Positions 1 through 6,489 of a DNA stretch of 11,793 nt are shown piece by piece. Position 1 is the first letter of the stretch. Each line of letters begins with the position of its first letter. The position numbers and the translations under genes were made by a program. This DNA comes from Comamonadaceae bacterium. GTDB lineage: Bacteria; Pseudomonadota; Gammaproteobacteria; Burkholderiales; Burkholderiaceae_C. The stretch lies in contig CANKNK010000019.1 of assembly GCA_947483455.1 (NCBI GenBank), forward strand, positions 1 to 11,793. Reading direction: 5' to 3'. The notes under the pieces were generated by a model that ran no database searches, had not been told where the DNA came from, and saw only the letters and a program-made list of their open reading frames with translations.

Positions 1-1
1 C

Positions 2-541
2 ATGTTTTTTCCACGCGATCCGTTTTCATTCCATAGCAAAATCCCCGCTATGGTGTGGCGTGGGGCAGGTTTTCAGCCGCACCGGCAACTGTTTTTGCAA
101 CAAAGCAGCGTCATCAGCAGTTGCGATGCCGGTGACCCTGGACTTCCCGCAGACCATGCGCAATACAGGCCTTGGCTTAGCACTTATCAGCAATTGCGTT
201 TCAAGTACATCATTTCTGTTGAGGGCAATGACGTGGCCACCAATTTGAAATGGATCATGCATTCAAATTCACTTTGTTTCATGGCCAAGCCAAAATTTGA
301 AACCTGGTTTTTAGAAAGTCAACTGGTAGCCGGGGTTCATTATGCTGAAATTGCGGAAGACTTTAGTAACTTGCAACAAGTGTTCGATCACTATGAACGT
401 CATCCGGACGAAGCCTTAGCCATCATCCACGAAGCGCAAGCTTATACCCGCCAATTTCTGGATAAAGCGTCCGAACACTTGCTGACGCAACATGTTTGCC
501 AAGCCTATTTTTCTGCCGTTTCTCCACCTGTAAGTCATTGA
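2..541 (+). CDS. Glycosyltransferase family 90 (CAP10/LpsA-like), 3' part only
   Basis: This is the C-terminal part of a GT90-type glycosyltransferase, a family that moves sugars such as xylose or glucose onto surface glycans, including lipopolysaccharide. The frame is open to the window edge, so the true start lies upstream and the ATG at position 2 need not be the start. Visible family features are the KIPAMVWRGAG segment (residues 13-23 of the visible part), FKYIISVEGNDVATNLKW (about 67-84), the SNSLCFM segment and the WFLES motif, followed by an HYAEIAEDFSNL segment. The protein ends in a helical tail and a TGA stop. The gene is visibly AT-richer than the genes after position 860, as is common for surface-glycan genes acquired by transfer. 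Family assignment is good; donor sugar and acceptor cannot be read from the sequence. Confidence 0.8.
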   Translation: MFFPRDPFSFHSKIPAMVWRGAGFQPHRQLFLQQSSVISSCDAGDPGLPADHAQYRPWLSTYQQLRFKYIISVEGNDVATNLKWIMHSNSLCFMAKPKFETWFLESQLVAGVHYAEIAEDFSNLQQVFDHYERHPDEALAIIHEAQAYTRQFLDKASEHLLTQHVCQAYFSAVSPPVSH

Positions 542-855
542 GACGGTTTTGTTCAAAGGCGGTTTTTAGAGGCTGGCCGAAATTATCCAGTGAAATATTT
601 GCAAGTCGAAGTTGGCTATTCCACTTCTACTTAGGCAGACAATGGTTTGCAATACTAGCTTGACGTATGCAGAGTGTACGATTCCGAACCAATTTGGCGA
701 TACCTGCTTGGCGTGTGTCCTGATCGGCGGACTCAAGTAGCATGGGTGCTATTCCAAGATAACTCGTTTTCTCAATGCGAACTCTTGCACCCACACTAAG
801 CCTGGACCACCTTCGGCGCTTTGCCGTCGCCCGCAGTCTTTTTGCGCCGACGAAC
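542..855. other. Intergenic region between convergent GT90 and C40 peptidase genes
   Basis: About 310 bases lie between the ends of two convergent genes. No convincing coding region is seen. A minus-strand open frame (627-971) overlaps the peptidase gene in another frame and resembles no family. No hairpin with a T-run that would make a clear intrinsic terminator was found. The part next to the peptidase stop (797-855) stays open in the peptidase frame and is reported as a finding. A weak inverted repeat CGGCGC/GCGCCG with a long loop lies at about 814-849 but has no U-tract. Confidence 0.5.
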
Positions 856-1371
856 TTAGGGAAAAGCGCTGCGATAGCCTTCGAGACGTTTAGCCCAGTA
901 ATCCGCACCGATGTGGTCAATCCGTACCCCCGTGCGCTCGTTGGCGGCGTGGATGAATTTTCCCGAGCCAATGTAAATTCCCACGTGCGAGTTAGGCGAC
1001 CCTAATGTATTGAAGAACACCAAGTCCCCAGGGACCGCCGCATTGCCCCCAATGGCGCGGGTTTTGTTGGCTATATCAGCGGCGCTGCCACGCAGCTCTA
1101 CACCGGTGGACTCTTTGTAAACAAAGCTCACCAAGCCCGAGCAGTCAAAGCCGGTGTGCAATTTTTTGCCGTTGTATACATAGTTGCGATCGAGCATGGC
1201 CATGGCCTGCATGACCACGTCTTGCCGTTGTACCGATAATGCGGCTTGGCTTGTACTGGGGGGCTGATAGGTATTTCCGGCTTGCCGACTTGGCGTAGAG
1301 CAGCCTACCAAGGCCATCAATAGCAGGCTATACACCAGGGAGATGTGTCGATAGCGTGGCGTGAACCTCAT
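856..1371 (-). CDS. NlpC/P60 (C40) peptidoglycan endopeptidase lipoprotein
   Basis: A 171-residue predicted lipoprotein that should cut peptide stems in peptidoglycan from the periplasm. Residues 1-24 form a short basic start (MRFTPRYRH), a hydrophobic stretch and the lipobox LVGC with the lipidated Cys24. A low-complexity linker leads to an NlpC/P60 domain (about 50-171). The expected catalytic residues are present: Cys77 in FDCSGLV, His129 in NSHVGIYIG and His141 in FIHAA. The residue after the lipidated Cys is Ser, which suggests outer-membrane sorting. The length matches small Spr/NlpC-like lipoproteins. ATG at 1371 is chosen because it gives a compact signal peptide; a TTG at 1389 would add six residues (MVQNKH), and neither start has a clearly good ribosome-binding site. 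The gene stands alone, divergent from the acyltransferase gene. In-frame codons continue after the TAA stop (see findings). Confidence 0.88.
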   Translation of the reverse strand: MRFTPRYRHISLVYSLLLMALVGCSTPSRQAGNTYQPPSTSQAALSVQRQDVVMQAMAMLDRNYVYNGKKLHTGFDCSGLVSFVYKESTGVELRGSAADIANKTRAIGGNAAVPGDLVFFNTLGSPNSHVGIYIGSGKFIHAANERTGVRIDHIGADYWAKRLEGYRSAFP

Positions 1372-1776
1372 GTGCTTATTTTGCACCAAGCTCTTTCTAG
1401 TGGTTTCGCATTTGGGGTAAAGGTCCAGTTTCTTGCCTCAATGCCATGAACACCGTCATTTAGGCGTGGGTTGGGTAGCGAATACCAGCGCGCAGATTGG
1501 CGCCGCGATGCGTTTACACTGACCTTGCATATTTGTGCATGGCTAGCGCGAACTGTCTTTCGGCTGCCCTTTTTTGTCCAGGCTCACACTTTCTTCATTT
1601 CGTTGCATTAGCCCCTTATGTTGCTTACCTGCTTCGCACAACGCCTATTGCATCCATGCCAGATCCACCGCATTGCCCGTCTGAGGCAACGGGTGCCCAG
1701 CAGGGCCAAGCCAGCTGTGCCTTCAGGGCGGATTTGCGCAGCGTTTCTCCAGGGCTGTGGGCTCTGAATTGCACTT
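1372..1776. other. Divergent intergenic region, about 400 bases
   Basis: This stretch lies between the divergent C40 peptidase and acyltransferase genes, so it should hold promoters for both. I could not pick a convincing -35/-10 pair on either strand. Two short pairings that exclude each other are visible near 1673-1693 (TTGCC with GGCAA, and CCCGT with ACGGG). An open frame at 1497-1796 on the plus strand begins with TTG, has no ribosome-binding site, is rich in Cys and Pro, and overlaps the acyltransferase start; it is judged spurious. No repeat or RNA gene was recognised. Confidence 0.4.
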
Positions 1777-3117
1777 ATGGGCATAGCAATCCGTAGCCTG
1801 TGGTTCAACTACCGCCAGCGCGTCCAGTGGCGCGAAGGACTGCACCGGGTGTTTCATCGTGGCCCGCAGGATGACCCGGTGGTGGACGGCTTGCGCGGTA
1901 TGGCCAGCCTGTCGATTGTGTTGTTTCATTGCTTTTACGGTGCGATGGTTTTGTTAAAAGACTTTGACCGCATCAGCGCTTTTGCGGCGCAATTGCCGCC
2001 CTGGCTGGGCTTTCTGGCCAATGCCGATAAAGCCGTGGATGTGTTTTTTATGGTCAGTGCCTATTTGCTGGGCGGTGCGCTGATGCGAGAGACTGAGCGC
2101 AGCGGCACTATCGCTGCACGCGATTTTTATATCCGCCGCCTGTTTCGTATTTACCCTTTGTTTCTGCTGGGACTGGCCATATACGCCCTGGGCAATCCGG
2201 GTCTGGCTGCGCGCAATCTGGTCTATAACCTGCTTTTCATCGACAACTTTCAGATGAAAAATATCATTCCCGTGGGTTGGTCGCTGTCCATTGAAATGCA
2301 GTTTTACCTGGTTTTACCCCTGCTCATGGGCTGGCTGCTTCGGATGCCGGGGCAGGGCGGCTTGCGAGTCTTGCAAGCCTTGTTCCTGATGTCCTTTGTG
2401 CCGATATTGACCACGGCGCTGCTCTACCCGGTCACCTACGAAACGCCGTTTTATCTTTTCCATCCGCAGCGTGTGGCGCCCGAGCTGTTTCTCAATGTGA
2501 TGTATTTCCAAACCCACACCCGTTTCGGCCCCTTGTTCCTGGGGCTGATGTGGGCCTGGGTGCGCCACCATGACGCGGTGCTGCCAGCGCCACCCGCACG
2601 CGGCTTCGCCTGGGCGCTAGGTGGTACGGCCCTAGCGCTGGTGTGGGCCTATTTTCCGGTCTATCAGCAGGACGCTTGGTACTACCAACATTTTTCACCT
2701 TGGGTCAACCTTGCCGGCCAAGTGTTGCACCGTAATTTGTTTTGCCTGGGCGTATTGTTGTTGGTGTTGCTGGTGCAGGCCGGTGGCGCGGGCACGTGGT
2801 CCACGCGGCTGGCGCTAGCGCTACGCGCGTTTTGGGGCTGGGCTCTGTGGCGTCCGTTTTCTCAAGTGGTATTCCCGGTGTATTTGTTTCATTTCCCTAT
2901 GGTCCTGATTGCAGCCATACTTACCTTTCAAACCACCGATGCCTCCACGATCGGCATGATTTCGGTATGGCAACTCCTGTGCATGTTCGGCCTAGCGGCC
3001 AGCCTGTCCTTGCTGCTGGGCATTGTGCTGCACATCGTGATCGAGCAGCCCATGATCGATGCCGGCCAAGCGCTGTTGCGTGACCGGGCAGAGGCTGTGC
3101 CTCTTAGGAATAGCTGA
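1777..3117 (+). CDS. Acyltransferase 3 family (OafA-like) membrane protein
   Basis: A 446-residue multi-pass inner-membrane protein of the acyltransferase 3 family, whose members transfer acetyl or other acyl groups to sugars of surface polysaccharides, lipopolysaccharide or small molecules. Family landmarks appear in order: VVDGLRGMASLSIVLFHCF (35-53, with His51), VDVFFMVSAYLLGG (87-100), FYIRRLFRIYPLF (117-129), WSLSIEMQFYLVLPLL (168-183), FPVYLFHFP (366-374) and VIEQPM (421-426). Around ten hydrophobic segments are spread along the chain. The WSLSIEMQFY form departs from the more usual WSLSVEEQFY. An in-frame TGA at 1765 limits the start. ATG 1777 has no visible ribosome-binding site, while GTG 1849 has GAAGGA (1834-1839) nine bases upstream and would still keep the whole DGLRG region. 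With the GT90 gene nearby a surface-glycan role is plausible, but the acceptor is unknown. Confidence 0.87.
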   Translation: MGIAIRSLWFNYRQRVQWREGLHRVFHRGPQDDPVVDGLRGMASLSIVLFHCFYGAMVLLKDFDRISAFAAQLPPWLGFLANADKAVDVFFMVSAYLLGGALMRETERSGTIAARDFYIRRLFRIYPLFLLGLAIYALGNPGLAARNLVYNLLFIDNFQMKNIIPVGWSLSIEMQFYLVLPLLMGWLLRMPGQGGLRVLQALFLMSFVPILTTALLYPVTYETPFYLFHPQRVAPELFLNVMYFQTHTRFGPLFLGLMWAWVRHHDAVLPAPPARGFAWALGGTALALVWAYFPVYQQDAWYYQHFSPWVNLAGQVLHRNLFCLGVLLLVLLVQAGGAGTWSTRLALALRAFWGWALWRPFSQVVFPVYLFHFPMVLIAAILTFQTTDASTIGMISVWQLLCMFGLAASLSLLLGIVLHIVIEQPMIDAGQALLRDRAEAVPLRNS

Positions 3118-3169
3118 GATCTAACAAGGCTCTTCGGGCGCCGACTTGCTAGTAGAGCATTGCGCCTTG

Positions 3170-3184
3170 GCACCGATGTGGTGC
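3170..3184 (+). promoter_or_regulatory. Predicted NtrC binding site (perfect inverted repeat)
   Basis: The sequence GCACC-GATGT-GGTGC is a perfect 5-base inverted repeat with a 5-base centre, matching the known NtrC half-sites (TGCAC/GTGCA); the flanking base after the right arm is also the expected A. Its centre (3177) lies about 104 bases before the transcription start predicted from the sigma-54 promoter at 3256-3269, the usual distance for an NtrC enhancer site. It is not followed by a T-run, so a terminator is less likely. Confidence 0.6.
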
Positions 3185-3189
3185 AAAAT

Positions 3190-3205
3190 ATTCCGTTTTG
3201 GTGCA
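3190..3205 (+). promoter_or_regulatory. Possible second, weaker NtrC site
   Basis: A good right half-site GGTGCA (3200-3205) is paired with a poor left half (ATTCC, 3190-3194, only the final CC fitting). Its centre lies 20 bases, about two helical turns, downstream of the perfect site, the arrangement expected for cooperative NtrC binding. On its own it would not be called. Confidence 0.35.
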
Positions 3206-3254
3206 TTCCTACAAGCAATGGGGTGTACTTACATCTAGCCGCCCAGCGCTCAGG

Positions 3255-3271
3255 CGGCACGATGCGTGCTT
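3255..3271 (+). promoter_or_regulatory. Predicted sigma-54 promoter of the Anbu operon
   Basis: The sequence cGGCACGatgcgTGCTt carries GG at 3256-3257 and GC at 3268-3269 with exactly ten bases between, as sigma-54 requires, and the -24 block GGCACG is a full match. Departures from TGGCACG-N4-TTGCT are C for the first T and G for the first T of TTGC. Predicted transcription starts near 3281, about 30 bases before the ATG at 3310, with the ribosome-binding site GGAG (3301-3304) in between. The NtrC-like sites upstream support the call. Confidence 0.65.
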
Positions 3272-3309
3272 AGCTTGAGGGCCCCCTGGTTGGAAAACGC
3301 GGAGTCCCG

Positions 3310-4731
3310 ATGAGCAGTCTGATATTCAATGAGATGAGCGACGCGCAGGGCGTCGCCCGCCCGCATTACCAAGCCTTTGACGGCTGGCTTAAAGGCATTT
3401 CCCGCGACACGGTACAGGTCAAGCAGACCGAGGCGGACCTGATATTTCGGCGTACCGGCATTACTTTTTCGCTCAATGGCGACGAGGGCGGAACCGAGCG
3501 GCTTATCCCCTCGGACCTGATACCGCGCATCATCCACGGCAAAGAGTGGGCGCATCTGGAAAAAGGCTTGGTGCAGCGGGTCAAAGCCATCAATATGTTT
3601 TTGCATGATGTGTACCACGAGCAGCACATTTTGAAAGCCGGGCTGATACCCGCAGAACAAATCCTGGCCAACGCGCAGTTCATGCCCATGATGCTGGGCC
3701 TGGACTTGCCCCATCAAATCTACGCGCACATTGCCGGTGTGGATATCGTGCGGCATTCAGACGGTGATTTTTATGTTTTAGAAGACAACTTGCGCGTGCC
3801 TTCGGGTGTCTCTTACATGCTGAGTAACCGATTGCTGATGATGCGCTTGTTCCCCGATCTGTTCCGTCGCTACGCGGTACGCCCGGTGGAGCACTATCCG
3901 GCACTGCTGCTGCAAACGCTGCGCTCGGCCAGCTGGGTGGACCAGCCTACCGTGGTCTTGCATACGCCGGGGCGCTTTAACAGTGCCTATTTCGAGCATG
4001 CGTTTTTGGCCAAGCAAATGGGCATCGAACTGGTCGAAGGCTCGGATCTGTTTGTGCGCCAAGGCCATGTGTATATGCAGACGACCGAAGGCCCGCAGCA
4101 AGTCGATGTCATCTACCGCAGGGTGGATGATTTGTACATGGACCCCTTGAGTTTTGTGCCGGACTCGCTCATAGGCGTGCCGGGCTTGGCCTCGGTGTAC
4201 CGGCAGGGCAATGTGGTGATTGCCAATGCGCTGGGAACCGGCGTAGCGGACGATAAATCTATTTATCCCTATGTGCCAGACATGATCCGCTTTTACCTGG
4301 ACGAATCCCCCATTTTGAACAATGTGCAAACTTGGCAATGCCGCAAGCCTGACGAGTTGTCCTATGTGCTGGCGAATTTGGCGCAATTGGTGGTGAAAGA
4401 AGTACACGGGGCCGGTGGCTACGGCATGCTGGTAGGGCCGACCGCCAGCAAAGCCGAAATCGACAGTTTTGCCAAACGCCTAAAAGCCCAACCGGATAAC
4501 TACATCGCGCAGCCTACCCTTAGCTTGTCCGCTTGTCCGATTTTTGTGGACCAGGGCATCGCGCCGCGCCACATCGATTTGCGCCCCTTTGTGCTCATGG
4601 GCAAGGACACCCGCATCGTGCCGGGTGGTCTGACGCGCGTGGCTTTGCGCGAAGGCTCGCTGGTGGTCAATTCATCACAGGGCGGCGGTACCAAAGACAC
4701 TTGGGTCTTGGAAGACGAGGAGGCATTCTGA
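3310..4731 (+). CDS. Circularly permuted type 2 ATP-grasp protein (predicted amidoligase)
   Basis: A 473-residue cytoplasmic protein of the circularly permuted ATP-grasp family (older DUF404/DUF407 names). Such proteins are predicted to use ATP to join a carboxylate to an amine, making a peptide bond; the substrate of this group is not established. Visible conserved blocks are EDNLRVPSGVSYML (158-171), YRRVDDLYMDP (269-279), NALGTGVADDK (306-316), VKEVHGAGGYGMLVGP (362-377), IDLRPFVL (422-429), GGLTRVAL (439-446) and SSQGGGTKDTWVL (455-467); the glycine-rich and acidic blocks should bind nucleotide and magnesium. The length is normal for the family. ATG 3310 is supported by GGAG (3301-3304) five bases upstream. 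It is the first gene of the operon, just behind the sigma-54 promoter, and its TGA overlaps the next ATG by one base. Confidence 0.93.
   Translation: MSSLIFNEMSDAQGVARPHYQAFDGWLKGISRDTVQVKQTEADLIFRRTGITFSLNGDEGGTERLIPSDLIPRIIHGKEWAHLEKGLVQRVKAINMFLHDVYHEQHILKAGLIPAEQILANAQFMPMMLGLDLPHQIYAHIAGVDIVRHSDGDFYVLEDNLRVPSGVSYMLSNRLLMMRLFPDLFRRYAVRPVEHYPALLLQTLRSASWVDQPTVVLHTPGRFNSAYFEHAFLAKQMGIELVEGSDLFVRQGHVYMQTTEGPQQVDVIYRRVDDLYMDPLSFVPDSLIGVPGLASVYRQGNVVIANALGTGVADDKSIYPYVPDMIRFYLDESPILNNVQTWQCRKPDELSYVLANLAQLVVKEVHGAGGYGMLVGPTASKAEIDSFAKRLKAQPDNYIAQPTLSLSACPIFVDQGIAPRHIDLRPFVLMGKDTRIVPGGLTRVALREGSLVVNSSQGGGTKDTWVLEDEEAF
4717..4723 (+). promoter_or_regulatory. Ribosome-binding site that fixes the alpha-E start
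   Basis: GAGGAGG lies seven bases before the ATG at 4731, inside the last codons of the ATP-grasp gene. It shows that the alpha-E protein starts at 4731 and not at the far upstream codon at 4533, where the frame first opens. Confidence 0.75.
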
Positions 4732-5681
4732 TGCTCTCGCGTGTAGCTGCTCAACTTTATTGGCTGTCGCGTTATTTGGAGCGGGCAGAGAATATGGCGC
4801 GTATCTTGGAAGTGGGGCAATCGTTTGCGCTGCTGTCCCCCTCTGACAATAGCCGTTCCGCGCCGGATACGGTCAGTGAGCCGCTGGTCATCACCGATAC
4901 CTTGGCCGCCTTTGAAGCCACTGGGCGGGCCATGCGCTCCGACCAGGTGGCACAGTTTTTAGCCTGGGACCCGGACCATCCATCGTCCATTTTCAACTGC
5001 ATACAGTCTTGTCGCGAAAACGCGCGCTCGGTACGTGGCGCAATGACAGTGGAAATGTGGGAATGCATTAACGACACCTGGCTGGAGTTGCTTTCGCGCA
5101 AAAAGAAAATAAAGTCGCCTGACCATCCGGTGGACTCCTCGCTGTTTGAATGGATCAAGCAGCGATCGCATTTGTTTCGCGGTGTGACGTTCGCCACAAT
5201 CCAGCGCGATCAACCGTACCACTTCATCCGCCTGGGCACCTACCTCGAACGAGCCGACAACACCGCACGCATCCTGAGTGTGAAAACGCAAGTGCAACAC
5301 GCCGAGAGCAACGATTTGGTAGGTGACTATTACCGCCTGGGTGCCGTGCTGCGCTCGGTCAGTGCGCTAGAGGCCTATCGCGATACCTACCGCGATGCCA
5401 TCGACGCCGATCGCGTCTCGGAATTGCTGATTTTTAACCCGCGGGTGCCGCGTTCGCTGCATTTTTGCTTAGTCGAGACCGCCTACATCCTCAAACAATT
5501 ACCGCAGCAGACCGGCCGTGAAGCGCGCAAGCGTTGCGCCAATCTATTGACCCATCTGCGCTACGGCAGCCTGAGCGAGGTGTATGAAAGCGGTTTAGAA
5601 GAATACTTGGAAAACTTTGTAAAAGAAAACATTGCCTTGGCCCAAGCAGTGCAATTGGATTACCTGGAGTCCATCGCATGA
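4731..5681 (+). CDS. Alpha-E domain-containing protein (DUF403)
   Basis: A 316-residue, almost wholly alpha-helical cytoplasmic protein of the alpha-E family, named for a conserved glutamate-containing helix. No reaction is proven; it is nearly always encoded next to the circularly permuted ATP-grasp protein and is thought to work with it. The sequence shows an internal repeat of the defining motif: YWLSRYLERAENMARIL at residues 10-26 and FIRLGTYLERADNTARIL at 165-182, so the fold is probably a two-fold duplication. A VPRSLHFCL block follows near residue 240. The start at 4731 gives the typical N-terminus MLSRVAAQLYWLSRY and has a strong ribosome-binding site. The gene overlaps the ATP-grasp stop by one base and the transglutaminase start by four (ATGA), pointing to coupled translation and fixed protein ratios. 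Confidence 0.93.
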   Translation: MLSRVAAQLYWLSRYLERAENMARILEVGQSFALLSPSDNSRSAPDTVSEPLVITDTLAAFEATGRAMRSDQVAQFLAWDPDHPSSIFNCIQSCRENARSVRGAMTVEMWECINDTWLELLSRKKKIKSPDHPVDSSLFEWIKQRSHLFRGVTFATIQRDQPYHFIRLGTYLERADNTARILSVKTQVQHAESNDLVGDYYRLGAVLRSVSALEAYRDTYRDAIDADRVSELLIFNPRVPRSLHFCLVETAYILKQLPQQTGREARKRCANLLTHLRYGSLSEVYESGLEEYLENFVKENIALAQAVQLDYLESIA

Positions 5682-6481
5682 AGCTGCACGTTTTTCATGA
5701 GACCAGTTACCGCTATGACCAAGCCGTGCGCCGCAGCATACAAATGTTGCGCATGACCCCGGCCAAAACCCAGCGGCAAAACGTCTTGCACTGGCACTTG
5801 GAACTGCCCGGCAAGGCCACGGCTTGGACCGATGCCTATGGCAACTTCTGCCATTGCCTGGTGCTGGAAAACGCCAGCCAGGACATCGTGCTGCGCGCGC
5901 GCGGAAGTGTCGAGTTGATGCAGTCCGATCAGGGCGAGCCTGAGGGGCCGGTACCGCATACGGTCTATTTGCGTCCCACCACACTGACCGCCATGGACCC
6001 CGCTATGCGAAGTTTTATCGAGCCCTTTCGCGCCACCGTGAAGTCGCGCCCCTACATGGCATTGCATGATGTGATGCTGGCCTTGCTCGAGCGTATGCCC
6101 TATGAAACCGGTATCACGCATGTCGGCGACTCGGCGGCGCAGGCTTTCGCCAAAGGCAAGGGCGTGTGCCAGGACCACACCCATGTATTTCTGGCCTGCG
6201 CGCGATTTCTTGGCGTGTCTGCACGCTATGTCAGCGGATATTTGCATTCGGCGCACAACGAGCAAGTGGCCAGCCATGCCTGGGCCGAAGCCTGGGTGGG
6301 CGGACGCTGGATCGGCTATGACGTCAGCAACTCCAGCGACGCCGACCGCGGCCATATACGGCTGGCCCATGGATTGGACTATGGAGACGCCAGCCCGGTG
6401 CGTGGCATGCGCATCGGTGGTGGCAAAGAGACGCTGCACAGCTATGCAAAAGTAGAATCGGGCCTTCAAGATCAGCAATAA
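5678..6481 (+). CDS. Transglutaminase-like (bacterial-type) cysteine peptidase family protein
   Basis: A 267-residue cytoplasmic protein with no signal peptide. An N-terminal beta-rich region (about 1-90, MKLHVFHETSYRYDQAV) is followed by a transglutaminase-like core. The catalytic triad is visible: Cys164 in GKGVCQDHTH, His200 in ASHAWAEAWV and Asp215 in WIGYDVSN. The conserved ending DYGDASPVRGMRIGGG is typical of the members found in Anbu operons. Such proteins may hydrolyse or transfer amide bonds; in this operon it is predicted to act on the product or target of the ATP-grasp ligase, but this is inference. The ATG overlaps the alpha-E stop by four bases, and Anbu follows after eight bases. 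Residues and length look intact, so an active enzyme is expected. Confidence 0.93.
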   Translation: MKLHVFHETSYRYDQAVRRSIQMLRMTPAKTQRQNVLHWHLELPGKATAWTDAYGNFCHCLVLENASQDIVLRARGSVELMQSDQGEPEGPVPHTVYLRPTTLTAMDPAMRSFIEPFRATVKSRPYMALHDVMLALLERMPYETGITHVGDSAAQAFAKGKGVCQDHTHVFLACARFLGVSARYVSGYLHSAHNEQVASHAWAEAWVGGRWIGYDVSNSSDADRGHIRLAHGLDYGDASPVRGMRIGGGKETLHSYAKVESGLQDQQ

Positions 6482-6489
6482 GGCGAGAA

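Noticed and set aside
627..971. Minus-strand open frame of 114 codons beside and overlapping the C40 peptidase gene
   Set aside because: It overlaps the well-supported peptidase in another frame, is rich in Arg and Ser as shadow frames often are, has no ribosome-binding site and resembles no family.
1497..1796. Plus-strand open frame of 99 codons before the acyltransferase
   Set aside because: It begins at TTG without a ribosome-binding site, overlaps the acyltransferase start and has a chance-like composition.
3170..3184. Terminator of the acyltransferase gene
   Set aside because: The 5-base stem is followed by AAAAT on the plus strand and CAAGG on the minus strand, so it has no U-tract.
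3168..3186. Sigma-54 promoter at TTGGCACC...GGTGCA
   Set aside because: The GG and GC elements are twelve bases apart instead of ten, so the spacing is wrong; the same bases are better explained as the NtrC-type inverted repeat.
3778..4407. Antisense open frame of 209 codons opposite the ATP-grasp gene
   Set aside because: His- and Gln-rich shadow of a confidently identified gene, without start signals.
4533..4730. Longer version of the alpha-E protein starting at 4533
   Set aside because: The extra 66 residues lie wholly within the ATP-grasp gene, look like out-of-frame translation, and GAGGAGG at 4717-4723 with ATG 4731 gives the normal family start.
5660..6478. Long antisense open frame (272 codons) opposite the transglutaminase gene
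   Set aside because: It mirrors the coding gene, which has its complete catalytic triad; long antisense frames are common in GC-rich DNA.
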